Assembly: GCA_958295945.1 (NCBI GenBank) | Contig: OY282386.1 | Coordinates: 1,751,371 to 1,815,370 of the forward strand | From: Candidatus Poribacteria bacterium | Lineage (GTDB): Bacteria; Poribacteria; WGA-4E; WGA-3G | Direction of reading: 5' to 3' | Length of the DNA: 64,000 bases | Shown here: in pieces, positions 42,307-50,147 of the stretch | Position numbering within the stretch: the stretch's first letter is position 1 | How the letters are laid out: each line of letters starts with the position of its first letter | The notes under the pieces: generated by a model | The model's input: the letters and a program-made list of their open reading frames with translations, nothing else | Told to the model about the DNA's origin: nothing | The model's database searches: none | Position numbers and translations under genes: made by a program

Positions 42307-44742
42307 ATGTTGAAACAAATCTTTTCATTAGTAATCCTAATAGTAATCGTCTTTGTTGGGAATACTGTTGCAGAAATGAAACAAGAGAAGGAGAAGTCTA
42401 TGGCTGAACGTTGGGGATTATATGAAGTGACCTTGAATGGACCCGAGACAGGTAATCCTTTCACTGAGGTAGAATTGTCAGCAGAATTTAAACGAAGTGA
42501 TATAGAAGGTGGACGCACTTTTGAACCGCAAGGATTCTATGATGGCAATGGTATATACAAAATCCGTTTCATGCCAGATGAAGTTGGTGAATGGATATAC
42601 ACAACAAAAAGTAGTAGCGCAGAATTGAACGGTAAAACCGGTGAATTTACGTGTATTGAATCGACTGATGGCAACCACGGACCAGTTCAAGTGTATAAAG
42701 ATTTCTATCTACAATACGCTGACGGTACGCCGTATCATCAGTTTGGCACGACCTGCTATGCATGGACACATCAGGGAGAGGAGATGGAGGAGCAGACGCT
42801 TGATACTCTCACCGACGCACCATTCAACAAGCTGCGGATGTGTATCTTTCCTAAAGATTACTCCTACAATAAGAATGAACCCGTCTACTATCCATATCAG
42901 GGAAAACCGCTCAAAGATTGGGATTTCACAAGATTCAATCCAGAATTCTGGCAGCATTTTGAACAAAGAGTGCAAGATTTGTTGAAGCTTGGTATTGAAG
43001 CGGATATAATCCTATTCCACACTTATGATCGATGGGATTTTGAGAATATGGATGCTGAAAGTGATGATCATTATATACGTTATGCTGTTGCACGCTTGGC
43101 GGCTTTCCGTAATGTGTGGTGGTCTCTTGCGAATGAATACGACATCATGCCATCGAAAACGGAATCGGATTGGGATCGGTTTTTTCAGATTATACGAGAC
43201 CACGATCCATATCAAAGGTTGCGCGGGATACATAACTGCAGAGGTTGGTATGACCACAGTAAACCTTGGGTGACACATACAAGTATTCAAACATCAAATA
43301 TGGCTGAAGGTATCCTTTACCGCACACGATATAATAAACCGGTTATCTATGATGAGTGTCGTTATGAGGGAGATATACCGCAAGGATGGGGAAACATTAC
43401 TGCACGACAGATGGTTCAAAATTTTTGGGCAGGTACTGTATCAGGATGTTATGTTGGACATGGAGAAACATACAAGCATCCTGAAGACCTTTTATGGTGG
43501 GCAAAGGGAGGCATACTTAGAGGTGAAAGTCCGGCACGTATAGCATTTCTAAAAGAATTTATGACAGATGCCCCCGAATTTGATACGCTTGAACCGGTCG
43601 GCGATGATAAGGGACGATATGTCCTTGCTAAAGAAGGTGAATATTATTTGGTTTATACAACTGAACCGCAAACAATAACAGTTAAACTGCATGGAAACAC
43701 TCCGTATAAAATTGATGGCATTGATACTTGGAATATGAAAATTCTACCTGTTGGGACTGCACAACCAGGAGAATATACATTTGCGTCATCGCAAACTGAT
43801 TTTGCATACCGTTTTACGCCTTATGCACCGGGTGAGAAACTTCGTCCAGAAGCAAAAGCATCTGCTGATGTTCTTCAAGGCAGTGCACCGCTTACTGTCT
43901 CATTTTCAGCATCAGATGAATTGACGCAACAATGGGATTTTGGTGATGGAATCACATCAGATGAATCAAATCCAACACACGTTTATGAGAATCTTGGACA
44001 ATATACCGCCCTGCTCACTGTTACAGATGCAGATGGTGCATCGGCAATAACCGCACGGACCATTAATGTTATGCCTGCTGTTCCTGATGACATAGGCACA
44101 CATAAAGAATTTCCTGGATCACGCGACGGACTTGTGTTTGCTTGGAACAGTAAGTTTGAGGATAGCAATGAAATCGAATCCCGCGATGAAGCAAGAATTA
44201 CCGAACACGGACAAATGGATCTGGCTGGTGGTGCATTTATCGCAAAAAATGTGAATGAAATTCTGCTTGCAGCATGCCAGAAAAGCAATCAATTAACAAT
44301 TGAATGTCTCGTCAGCACAGACAATCTAAATCAGAGCGGTCCGGCGCGTATAATATCGTTCTCAAAGGATGTCACCCATCGTAACTTTACCTTGGGACAG
44401 GATAGAAATCGGTTTGCCATTAGGATTCGAACACCGCGAACAGGTACAAACGGTCAGGGAGGCGAGTTCTCATTTGGTGGGATTGACTCTGGAAAGGCAA
44501 CACATGTCATCGTCAGTTATTTTTCTGGGAATGTTCATTGCTATGTTAACGGTGAGTTAGTCCATACTGGCAACGGAATTCAAGGTGACTTCAGCAATTG
44601 GGAACTATATCCGCTTATTTTCGGGGATGAAGCAAGTGGTGGAAGGAACTGGGTAGGTAAGCTGAGTCATGTTGGAATCTATAGTCGGTTTATTGGTTTG
44701 GAAGAGGCTGCACATAAGTTTAAACTGATTCAAAGTGAATAG
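42307..44742 (+). CDS. Secreted glycoside hydrolase: DUF5060, apiosidase-like barrel, PKD, LamG
   Basis: 811 residues. Signal peptide 1-22. Residues 30-120 are a DUF5060-type beta domain (WGLYEVTLNG, VELSAEFKRSD, EWIYTTKSS). Residues 125-420 are a TIM barrel of the DUF4038/apiosidase-like kind, with the likely acid/base Glu in WWSLANEYDIMPS and the nucleophile Glu in VIYDECRYEGD. A DUF5605-like cap follows (VYTTEPQTITVKL, ILPVGTAQPGEYTF). A PKD domain follows (about 510-595: WDFGDGITSDESNPTHVYEN), then a LamG domain (600-805). It would cleave an extracellular polysaccharide. Promoter and start are clear. The substrate is unknown. Confidence 0.86.
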   Translation: MLKQIFSLVILIVIVFVGNTVAEMKQEKEKSMAERWGLYEVTLNGPETGNPFTEVELSAEFKRSDIEGGRTFEPQGFYDGNGIYKIRFMPDEVGEWIYTTKSSSAELNGKTGEFTCIESTDGNHGPVQVYKDFYLQYADGTPYHQFGTTCYAWTHQGEEMEEQTLDTLTDAPFNKLRMCIFPKDYSYNKNEPVYYPYQGKPLKDWDFTRFNPEFWQHFEQRVQDLLKLGIEADIILFHTYDRWDFENMDAESDDHYIRYAVARLAAFRNVWWSLANEYDIMPSKTESDWDRFFQIIRDHDPYQRLRGIHNCRGWYDHSKPWVTHTSIQTSNMAEGILYRTRYNKPVIYDECRYEGDIPQGWGNITARQMVQNFWAGTVSGCYVGHGETYKHPEDLLWWAKGGILRGESPARIAFLKEFMTDAPEFDTLEPVGDDKGRYVLAKEGEYYLVYTTEPQTITVKLHGNTPYKIDGIDTWNMKILPVGTAQPGEYTFASSQTDFAYRFTPYAPGEKLRPEAKASADVLQGSAPLTVSFSASDELTQQWDFGDGITSDESNPTHVYENLGQYTALLTVTDADGASAITARTINVMPAVPDDIGTHKEFPGSRDGLVFAWNSKFEDSNEIESRDEARITEHGQMDLAGGAFIAKNVNEILLAACQKSNQLTIECLVSTDNLNQSGPARIISFSKDVTHRNFTLGQDRNRFAIRIRTPRTGTNGQGGEFSFGGIDSGKATHVIVSYFSGNVHCYVNGELVHTGNGIQGDFSNWELYPLIFGDEASGGRNWVGKLSHVGIYSRFIGLEEAAHKFKLIQSE

Positions 44743-44780
44743 AATCTGATAGTGAAATGTAAAAATATTTGCACACTTCA

Positions 44781-45112
44781 CGGTAGATGTGGTTTCCTAA
44801 CCTCACCATAGGTGTCAAATTAGTGAGTAAAGTTTGTGCATTTGATACACCTGTCTCCCAGCTGGGTCTTCGTCTGTGTTGATATTACGTGCTGGACACC
44901 TGTCGCCTCTCCGAGGCTTTTATAAATCACATATCAGCACCAGCGGTGCGGAAGGTGTATAGGATAAAAATAGATTTCCAAAATCCTTGACAGGTAAATA
45001 TATCCTTAAATTGATGCCTTGCGGTTTCCTAACCTCACCGAAACCAGTGAGAAAACCTATTATGAAAGGTGTCTGGCACAGATCTGGTGCGGTTAGGAAA
45101 CCGCACCTACCG
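44781..45112. repeat. 332-bp stretch bounded by 27-bp inverted repeats
   Basis: Left CGGTAGATGTGGTTTCCTAA (44781-44807 in full) is mirrored by GGTTAGGAAACCGCACCTACCG (45086-45112), matching at 24 of 27 positions. A third copy of GCGGTTTCCTAACCTCACC lies at 45021. Inside are CCCAGCTGGG, GCCTC-TCC-GAGGC-TTTT (44905-44920, terminator-like) and GCACC-AGC-GGTGC. No ORF. The gap 44743-45256 otherwise holds only the promoter listed next. Confidence 0.65.
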
Positions 45113-45189
45113 GCTTAGGGCATTTACCGTTTGTGAAAAAAACACAAGAAAAACCTAAGACAAAATAACCTTTTAGTATTTATTTCACA

Positions 45190-45219
45190 TTGGACATCAA
45201 GTAGACTTAATGATATACT
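45190..45219 (+). promoter_or_regulatory. Sigma70-type promoter for the PQQ-propeller gene
   Basis: TTGGAC (45190-45195), 18-bp spacer, TATACT (45214-45219), 38 bp before ATG 45257. Confidence 0.6.
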
Positions 45220-45256
45220 GCGTTACATTTTATTTTATGTATGAAAGGCATTACAC

Positions 45257-46609
45257 ATGAAAGAGTTTTCAAGTACCTATTTGACTTTATTAATTCTCAG
45301 CACATTGTTCTTACCTATATCACTTTTAGCTGATCATGAAATAGAACAGACTAACTGGAATCAGTTCAGGGGTGCAAACGGAGATGGAACAACTATAGCA
45401 ACAGATCTACCAATTGAATTTAATGAGGACAAGAATATCCGATGGAAAACACCTATTCATGATAAAGGGTATTCATCACCTATTGTCTGGGAAAATCAGA
45501 TTTGGCTTACAACTGCACGGACAGATGGTACTGAACTTTTTGCTATCTGTGTGGATCTTGAAAGTGGCGATATCATACATGACATCATGGTGTTCGACGT
45601 TGAAAATCCTCAACTTGAACATCCCGATATAAATAGCCATGCCTCACCTACACCTTTTGTGGAAGTAGGACGAGTTTATGTCCACTATGGCACTTACGGC
45701 ACAGCATGTTTGGATTCGGAAACAGGAGATATACTATGGGAACGTAGAAATCTCAACTGCGATCACCGTGTGCGTCCGGCTTCTTCTCCGATTATTGATG
45801 ACGAGTCTATTTTTCTCACCTATGATGGCGTAGATGTGCAATTCATTGCAGCACTTGATAAAAATACAGGGGATACCATTTGGTTAGAACATCGGAATGT
45901 TGACTCCGATTTTGGGAAAGTCCTGAAAGAAAAGGGTGTTAAGGATATTGAAAAAGTAAAAAAAGAAAAAGCGAATGACAACCGAAAATCTTATGCAACA
46001 CCTACAATCATCACATTTCAAGGAAAGAAGCAATTGATAAGTCCTGCTGCTGAAGTCACATTTTCTTATGACCCAAAAACAGGTGATGAACTTTGGCGTG
46101 TTCGTCATGTCGGATGGGGTTGGAATGTTGCATGTCGACCAATTTTCGCAAATGATCTCGTCTATTTCACAACGGGTATAGAAAAACGTCTGTTAGCAGT
46201 TGATCCATCCGGCTCAGGAGATGTAACCGATACGCACATCGTTTGGAGTCACCGTAAGGGTTCTCCTGAAATACCTTCTCCACTAATCGTTGACGATCTA
46301 TTGTATATGGTGAATGAAGGAGGCGTTGTAACGTGTTTAGATGCCAAAAATGGTGAAACGGTATGGAAAGGTCGTGTGAGTGGAAATTATTGGGCATCTC
46401 CATTATATGCGGATGGAAAAATTTACTTTTTTAACATGGATGGGAGTGTGCCGGTAATTTCTGTAGGACGAACATTCAATTTATTGGCAACCAACAGGTT
46501 TGACACAGAATTTGTAGCATCTGGTGCAGTTGCTGGAAACAAGTTAATTCTCCGATCTCTGACGCATCTTTATTGTTTTGAGAAAAAGCAGGACACTGAT
46601 GACCATTGA
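45257..46609 (+). CDS. Secreted PQQ-like beta-propeller protein
   Basis: 450 residues. Signal peptide 1-25 (LTLLILSTLFLPISLLA). Then WNQFRGANGDGTTIATDLP, the standard opening of planctomycete-type PQQ-repeat proteins. Repeats carry the AxDxxTGxxxW signature: LDSETGDILWERRN, LDKNTGDTIWLEHR, YDPKTGDELWRVRH, LDAKNGETVWKGRV. They form an eight-bladed propeller without the catalytic residues of quinoprotein dehydrogenases, so binding rather than oxidation is likely. Possibly cotranscribed with the exported proteins that follow. Confidence 0.87.
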   Translation: MKEFSSTYLTLLILSTLFLPISLLADHEIEQTNWNQFRGANGDGTTIATDLPIEFNEDKNIRWKTPIHDKGYSSPIVWENQIWLTTARTDGTELFAICVDLESGDIIHDIMVFDVENPQLEHPDINSHASPTPFVEVGRVYVHYGTYGTACLDSETGDILWERRNLNCDHRVRPASSPIIDDESIFLTYDGVDVQFIAALDKNTGDTIWLEHRNVDSDFGKVLKEKGVKDIEKVKKEKANDNRKSYATPTIITFQGKKQLISPAAEVTFSYDPKTGDELWRVRHVGWGWNVACRPIFANDLVYFTTGIEKRLLAVDPSGSGDVTDTHIVWSHRKGSPEIPSPLIVDDLLYMVNEGGVVTCLDAKNGETVWKGRVSGNYWASPLYADGKIYFFNMDGSVPVISVGRTFNLLATNRFDTEFVASGAVAGNKLILRSLTHLYCFEKKQDTDDH

Positions 46610-46629
46610 TAGTATTAAATTAACCTTTC

Positions 46630-46941
46630 TTGATTGGTAAACGTTTTCATGCCATAATTGTTGTCAGTAATAAACCAAAATTCTATAGGGTTTTTCAGTT
46701 TTCGGTTTTTCTGCTGTATTTCATTACAAACGTTAATGGTTTTGAGATACAATATCTTGATGATAGCGAGACCCTCTGGATAGACATAAGTAACCTACAG
46801 GCTCCAAAAACAGGTAGAGTTTACCATATGTCTGCGTATACCCGCATTGATGCGTATTACACGATACAAGGAAAAACTAGAACGTTTTCTTGGAAGGACT
46901 GTGTAAACAGTATTCGTTTTACACACTTCCCTCCACCATAA
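46630..46941 (+). CDS. Possible small exported protein
   Basis: About 103 residues, TTG start at 46630 without a good ribosome-binding site. Residues 20-37 (VFQFSVFLLYFITNVNG) could be a signal peptide, followed by FEIQYLDDSETLWIDISNLQ and a Tyr-rich C-terminus ending HFPPP. It lies in line between two same-strand secreted genes. No family recognised; it could also be a gene remnant. Confidence 0.4.
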   Translation: MIGKRFHAIIVVSNKPKFYRVFQFSVFLLYFITNVNGFEIQYLDDSETLWIDISNLQAPKTGRVYHMSAYTRIDAYYTIQGKTRTFSWKDCVNSIRFTHFPPP

Positions 46942-47023
46942 GATTAAAGTTCTATTACTTTCCAAAGACAGGTGTTTTCTTTATCCATAAAGGGAGATAC
47001 CTGCTCTTCATATAGGAAATACA

Positions 47024-47977
47024 ATGTATAAATATTTTACTTTCATCATACTGCTATTGTGTATTACGCCTTTCGCCTTGGCAAAAATAGTGTTTATGTC
47101 CAAATGGGAAATATATGTGATGGATGATGACGGTAGTAACGTCAAAAGGTTAACACATAATAATGTATACGATGCCCACCCGCGCTGGTCTCCCAATGGG
47201 AAGTACATCGCTTTTGAACGTGATCAAGAAAGGGAAAACAATGAACAGAATCTTGATCTGTTCCTCATGAATTTGAACGGAACACAGGTTCGACAACTTA
47301 CTACTTACACTGGAATTGACATAAATCCTGCTTGGTCGCCCGATAGTCAAAACCTAGCATTTACAAGCACTCGAGATGGTGCGACAAGTATTCATACCAT
47401 TGATATTGAGACGCAGGAAGTAAGCGAACTCACACGCAATATGAATGTACGCAATACAGGAAATCCGGACTGGTCACCTGATGGCAAACATATTGTCTAT
47501 ATTTCAGCAAGAAGAAACCCTTTTCAAGAAGGTATTTACGTTATGGATGCGGACGGTAAAAACCCGCGTCCCTTCGTTCGAGATGCAGGTACAATCTACT
47601 TTTCCCCACGTTGGTCACCTGATGGCAAACATATTCTATACGGAGAGGCAAAACAAGGTAAAAACGAAAAAATCGTCATCCAGTCAAAAAACGGTGCTTT
47701 GGTAAAAGAACTTGTGTTGCCACCGATCAAGAGATGGTTCATGCACTTGGCTTGCTGGATGGGGACACGACATATACTTATTCATGCTGCAGAAGAGAAT
47801 GGACATGGACAAAGTGATATTTTAAGATATACCATCGCTACTGATGATATCGTAAATCTCACCAACTCACCAAAGGCAAACGATGGATTTCCAGATTGGA
47901 TAGATGACGCATCACTTTCTGTTTTACCCTACGACAAACTCACCATTCAGTGGGGAAAACTCAAGCAGATGAATTAG
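47024..47977 (+). CDS. Secreted TolB-like beta-propeller with TTTW-type C-terminal motif
   Basis: 317 residues. Signal peptide MYKYFTFIILLLCITPFALA. Then PD40/TolB-like repeats: PRWSPNGKYIAFERD, PAWSPDSQNLAFTSTRDG, PDWSPDGKHIVYISARR, PRWSPDGKHILYGEA, alternating with IYVMDADGKNPRP. These form a periplasmic propeller; unlike TolB itself there is no N-terminal TolB domain, so it is a stand-alone propeller. The C-terminus LPYDKLTIQWGKLKQMN is a divergent form of the shared tail motif. Followed 56 bp later by the ConA-like gene, which carries the same tail. Confidence 0.87.
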   Translation: MYKYFTFIILLLCITPFALAKIVFMSKWEIYVMDDDGSNVKRLTHNNVYDAHPRWSPNGKYIAFERDQERENNEQNLDLFLMNLNGTQVRQLTTYTGIDINPAWSPDSQNLAFTSTRDGATSIHTIDIETQEVSELTRNMNVRNTGNPDWSPDGKHIVYISARRNPFQEGIYVMDADGKNPRPFVRDAGTIYFSPRWSPDGKHILYGEAKQGKNEKIVIQSKNGALVKELVLPPIKRWFMHLACWMGTRHILIHAAEENGHGQSDILRYTIATDDIVNLTNSPKANDGFPDWIDDASLSVLPYDKLTIQWGKLKQMN

Positions 47978-48033
47978 GATTTACATAGTCCTCTCACAAG
48001 AATATCTATCACTTTACAATTAAGGAAAATATT

Positions 48034-48804
48034 ATGGAAAAAATAATGAAAGCAGCAATGCTTATAACCTTAGTTTGTTCTATAACACAACCAACACAAC
48101 CAATTCTTGCAGGAACATGGAGAGATGATTTCTCCGACCCAGATACCACTCAGTGGGAAATTTATAACATATCGAATCAGCAAAATGCTGCCGAGAAGGA
48201 CACCACTCAGTGGAAAATAAAAGATGGAGTAGTGTATGGAACGCAACGTGAATTTTCAAGACAGAGCACATTTTTAACTGGCAAGTTAACGTGGAAAAAT
48301 TATTCCGTTTCTTGCCGTGCAAAGTTCGTTGGAGAATGGTTTCCAACACTTGATTTAGGGTTAGTCCTTCACACAAGACCTAAAGAACATCAACGATTTA
48401 TGTTTTTAATGCATCATGATGAACAGAAAATATCTATTGTGGCATTCTTGGGTGGAAAATGGCAAAATGGTCAATTTGTGATTACTAAGAACGTTAAAAA
48501 ATTTAACTTTGATATAAACTTAAATACTTGGTATTCGCTTTCTGCAAAATTAGTAAAAGACAACCACCTCCAATTTGAGATAGAAAATTTAAATGATCCC
48601 GATAATAAGGCTACGCAAAATATAAAAATTGATAAACCAATTACACAAGGTGGATTAACAGGGTTTATTGTCTCGTATGCTGATGCTGTGTTTGACGATC
48701 TTGTAATTCATGGAGATAATATCCCAAATGGTGGAACAATAACGTTTCCTGTTGAACCCCTCCGCAAACTCACTACAACGTGGTCAAGACTTAAAAGCAA
48801 ATAG
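48034..48804 (+). CDS. Secreted concanavalin-like (DUF1080-type) protein with TTTW C-terminal motif
   Basis: 256 residues. Signal peptide 1-27. A jelly-roll domain covers 30-230: WRDDFSDPDTTQWEIYN, WKIKDGVVYGTQREFSRQST, YSVSCRAKF, NTWYSLSAKLVKDNHLQFEI, GGLTGFIVSYADAVFDDLVI. This resembles the laminarinase/LamG-like fold annotated as DUF1080 or 3-keto-disaccharide hydrolase, but catalytic residues are not evident, so binding is safer. TTQW occurs twice near the N-terminus (small internal duplication). The tail is RKLTTTWSRLKSK. AAGGAAAA lies upstream of ATG 48034. Confidence 0.85.
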   Translation: MEKIMKAAMLITLVCSITQPTQPILAGTWRDDFSDPDTTQWEIYNISNQQNAAEKDTTQWKIKDGVVYGTQREFSRQSTFLTGKLTWKNYSVSCRAKFVGEWFPTLDLGLVLHTRPKEHQRFMFLMHHDEQKISIVAFLGGKWQNGQFVITKNVKKFNFDINLNTWYSLSAKLVKDNHLQFEIENLNDPDNKATQNIKIDKPITQGGLTGFIVSYADAVFDDLVIHGDNIPNGGTITFPVEPLRKLTTTWSRLKSK

Positions 48805-49137
48805 CTGCAAGATCAGGTGTTGAGTAAAGCGATTTTATTTTATATCTCACTCAGCATATTTCACTTAACACAATTATCGTGATATACATAAACTGGAACA
48901 TCATCAGTCTTACCTCTCATAGTCCGTTAGGAGTTGGACAATCCACGCTCTCTCAACTCAAATCAAGACGCTCTGAAGACTGGGAACGCATAAAACAAGA
49001 AATAAGAACAACCGAAATCATCCGACTCGTCTTTGAAAATGAACCCAATACCATCCCGCATCATAACACCACAGAATAAATAATCACAATAAAAAGTAAT
49101 AAAATATAAAAAGTATTGCACAAAAAATAAACTGTGT
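48805..49137. other. Gap without a confident gene
   Basis: A 66-codon frame (48879-49079) contains SQLKSRRSEDWERIKQEIRT and could be the end of a lost gene, but it has no ribosome-binding site and no recognised relatives. AT-rich otherwise. Confidence 0.4.
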
Positions 49138-49237
49138 GTATTATACCAAATTAACGTAAGTTGTAGCGCGAGGTCTCCGTGCTTTGCAATGCAAACTTTA
49201 TCAGAAAAGGACTAATCAAGTTAATTTGGTATAATAC
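49138..49237. repeat. 100-bp MITE-like element with perfect 18-bp inverted ends
   Basis: Left GTATTATACCAAATTAAC (49138-49155) is the exact reverse complement of 49220-49237. The interior GCGCGAGGTCTCCG and ACTTTATCAGAAAAGGACTAA recurs near 10217 and 10368. No ORF. Confidence 0.8.
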
Positions 49238-49396
49238 AGTTAACTCCTAAAACAGAAACCGCCAGATGGGGTCCCTTCTCAACATTAATTTGGAGAGTTT
49301 CTGGTTTAGGAGCCAGGGTTCCCACCCTTTATTATCCAATAGGTTGAAAGTCTACCGAGACAAGGAGCAGGGTGGTTCATGTTCAGATTGAAGGGT

Positions 49397-49541
49397 GTGT
49401 CCAGTTTTTGGCACTAACTTCAGACTACCCATTGTCCTGCGGGGTCTCCGTGCCCCGCCATCTTTCAATCTACCAACAATGGTGAGGCACGGAGACCCCG
49501 CAGGACAATAGATGATGAGATGTGTGCCAAAAACTGGACAC
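49397..49541. repeat. 145-bp two-tier palindrome
   Basis: Outer arms are 18-bp perfect inverted repeats (GTGTCCAGTTTTTGGCAC at 49397; mirror at 49524-49541). Inner arms are 24-bp perfect inverted repeats (49431-49454 with 49486-49509, containing GCGGGGTCTCCGTGCC). A 31-nt loop lies at the centre. The transcript would form a very stable hairpin. No coding potential; a small nested element is likely. Confidence 0.82.
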
Positions 49542-49587
49542 CCAGGCCCCTGAAATAGATTCATCCCCGGATCCGCATTATTTTAAC

Positions 49588-49657
49588 TTGACAAATATAT
49601 CTACAGGACATATAATACTATTACTCCGTATTTAGAATTAGTATTTTAATGTAGTAT
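49588..49657 (+). promoter_or_regulatory. Consensus promoter and candidate BlaI operators
   Basis: TTGACA (49588-49593), 17-bp spacer, TATAAT (49611-49616). Inverted AATACTA (49614-49620) and TAGTATT (49639-49645), plus TAGTAT at 49652-49657, overlap and follow the -10 box. BlaI/MecI repressors bind dyads of TAC/GTA half-sites near their own promoters, so autoregulation of the gene at 49746 is likely (inference). Confidence 0.65.
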
Positions 49658-49745
49658 GTTATCTAAGCAATTGAGAACATTCGGGTTGATATTTTGTCTC
49701 ATAGTTTAAGAAATCTACCTATACCCTCCAGATGAGGAAAATCAG

Positions 49746-50144
49746 ATGACAGATAATAAATTACACCGTTTAGAACTTGAAGTGATGAAAGTGGTATGGA
49801 AATTGACGCGTGCCACAGTCAATGATGTTCTTGAAAACATTGATCGTAAGCTTGCCTATACCACCGTCGCCACTACTATGAAAAGCCTTGAAAAGAAAGG
49901 TTTTTTGTCGCATCAAGTGGATGGGAGGACATTCGTTTACCAGCCTTTAGTCAAAGAAACGGAGATTACACATACTATGCTCAACGATTTATTGGAACGT
50001 CTCTTTGACAATTCAGCAGAAAAACTGGTAAATACGCTACTTGAGGTGCGACAAACCAGTTCTGAAGAACTTGACCGTTTACAAAAACTGATTAATGACT
50101 ACCAACCGGAAAAAATATCTGGAATTCAATATCACAAGGAGTAA
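49746..50144 (+). CDS. blaI: BlaI/MecI/CopY-family transcriptional repressor
   Basis: 132 residues, the family's usual size. Winged helix-turn-helix: LHRLELEVMKVVWKLTRATV, NDVLENIDRKLAYTTVATTM (recognition helix), KGFLSHQVDGRTFVYQPLV. The C-terminal half is the dimerisation and proteolysis-sensitive region. In the bla/mec systems the repressor is cleaved after the membrane sensor BlaR1 detects a ligand. Here the next gene, 3 bp downstream, is a BlaR1-type M56 peptidase, so the pair forms a sensor-repressor switch. The regulon may be the whole operon to 58965 (inference). Confidence 0.92.
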   Translation: MTDNKLHRLELEVMKVVWKLTRATVNDVLENIDRKLAYTTVATTMKSLEKKGFLSHQVDGRTFVYQPLVKETEITHTMLNDLLERLFDNSAEKLVNTLLEVRQTSSEELDRLQKLINDYQPEKISGIQYHKE

Positions 50145-50147
50145 CCG

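Noticed and set aside
44905-44920. GCCTC-TCC-GAGGC-TTTT as the terminator of the glycoside hydrolase gene
   Set aside because: It is 160 bp downstream, has a short stem, and lies inside a repeat element, so the call is not secure.
48879-49079. 66-codon frame with SQLKSRRSEDWERIKQEIRT
   Set aside because: Looks somewhat protein-like but lacks a start signal and known relatives; kept only as a possible remnant.
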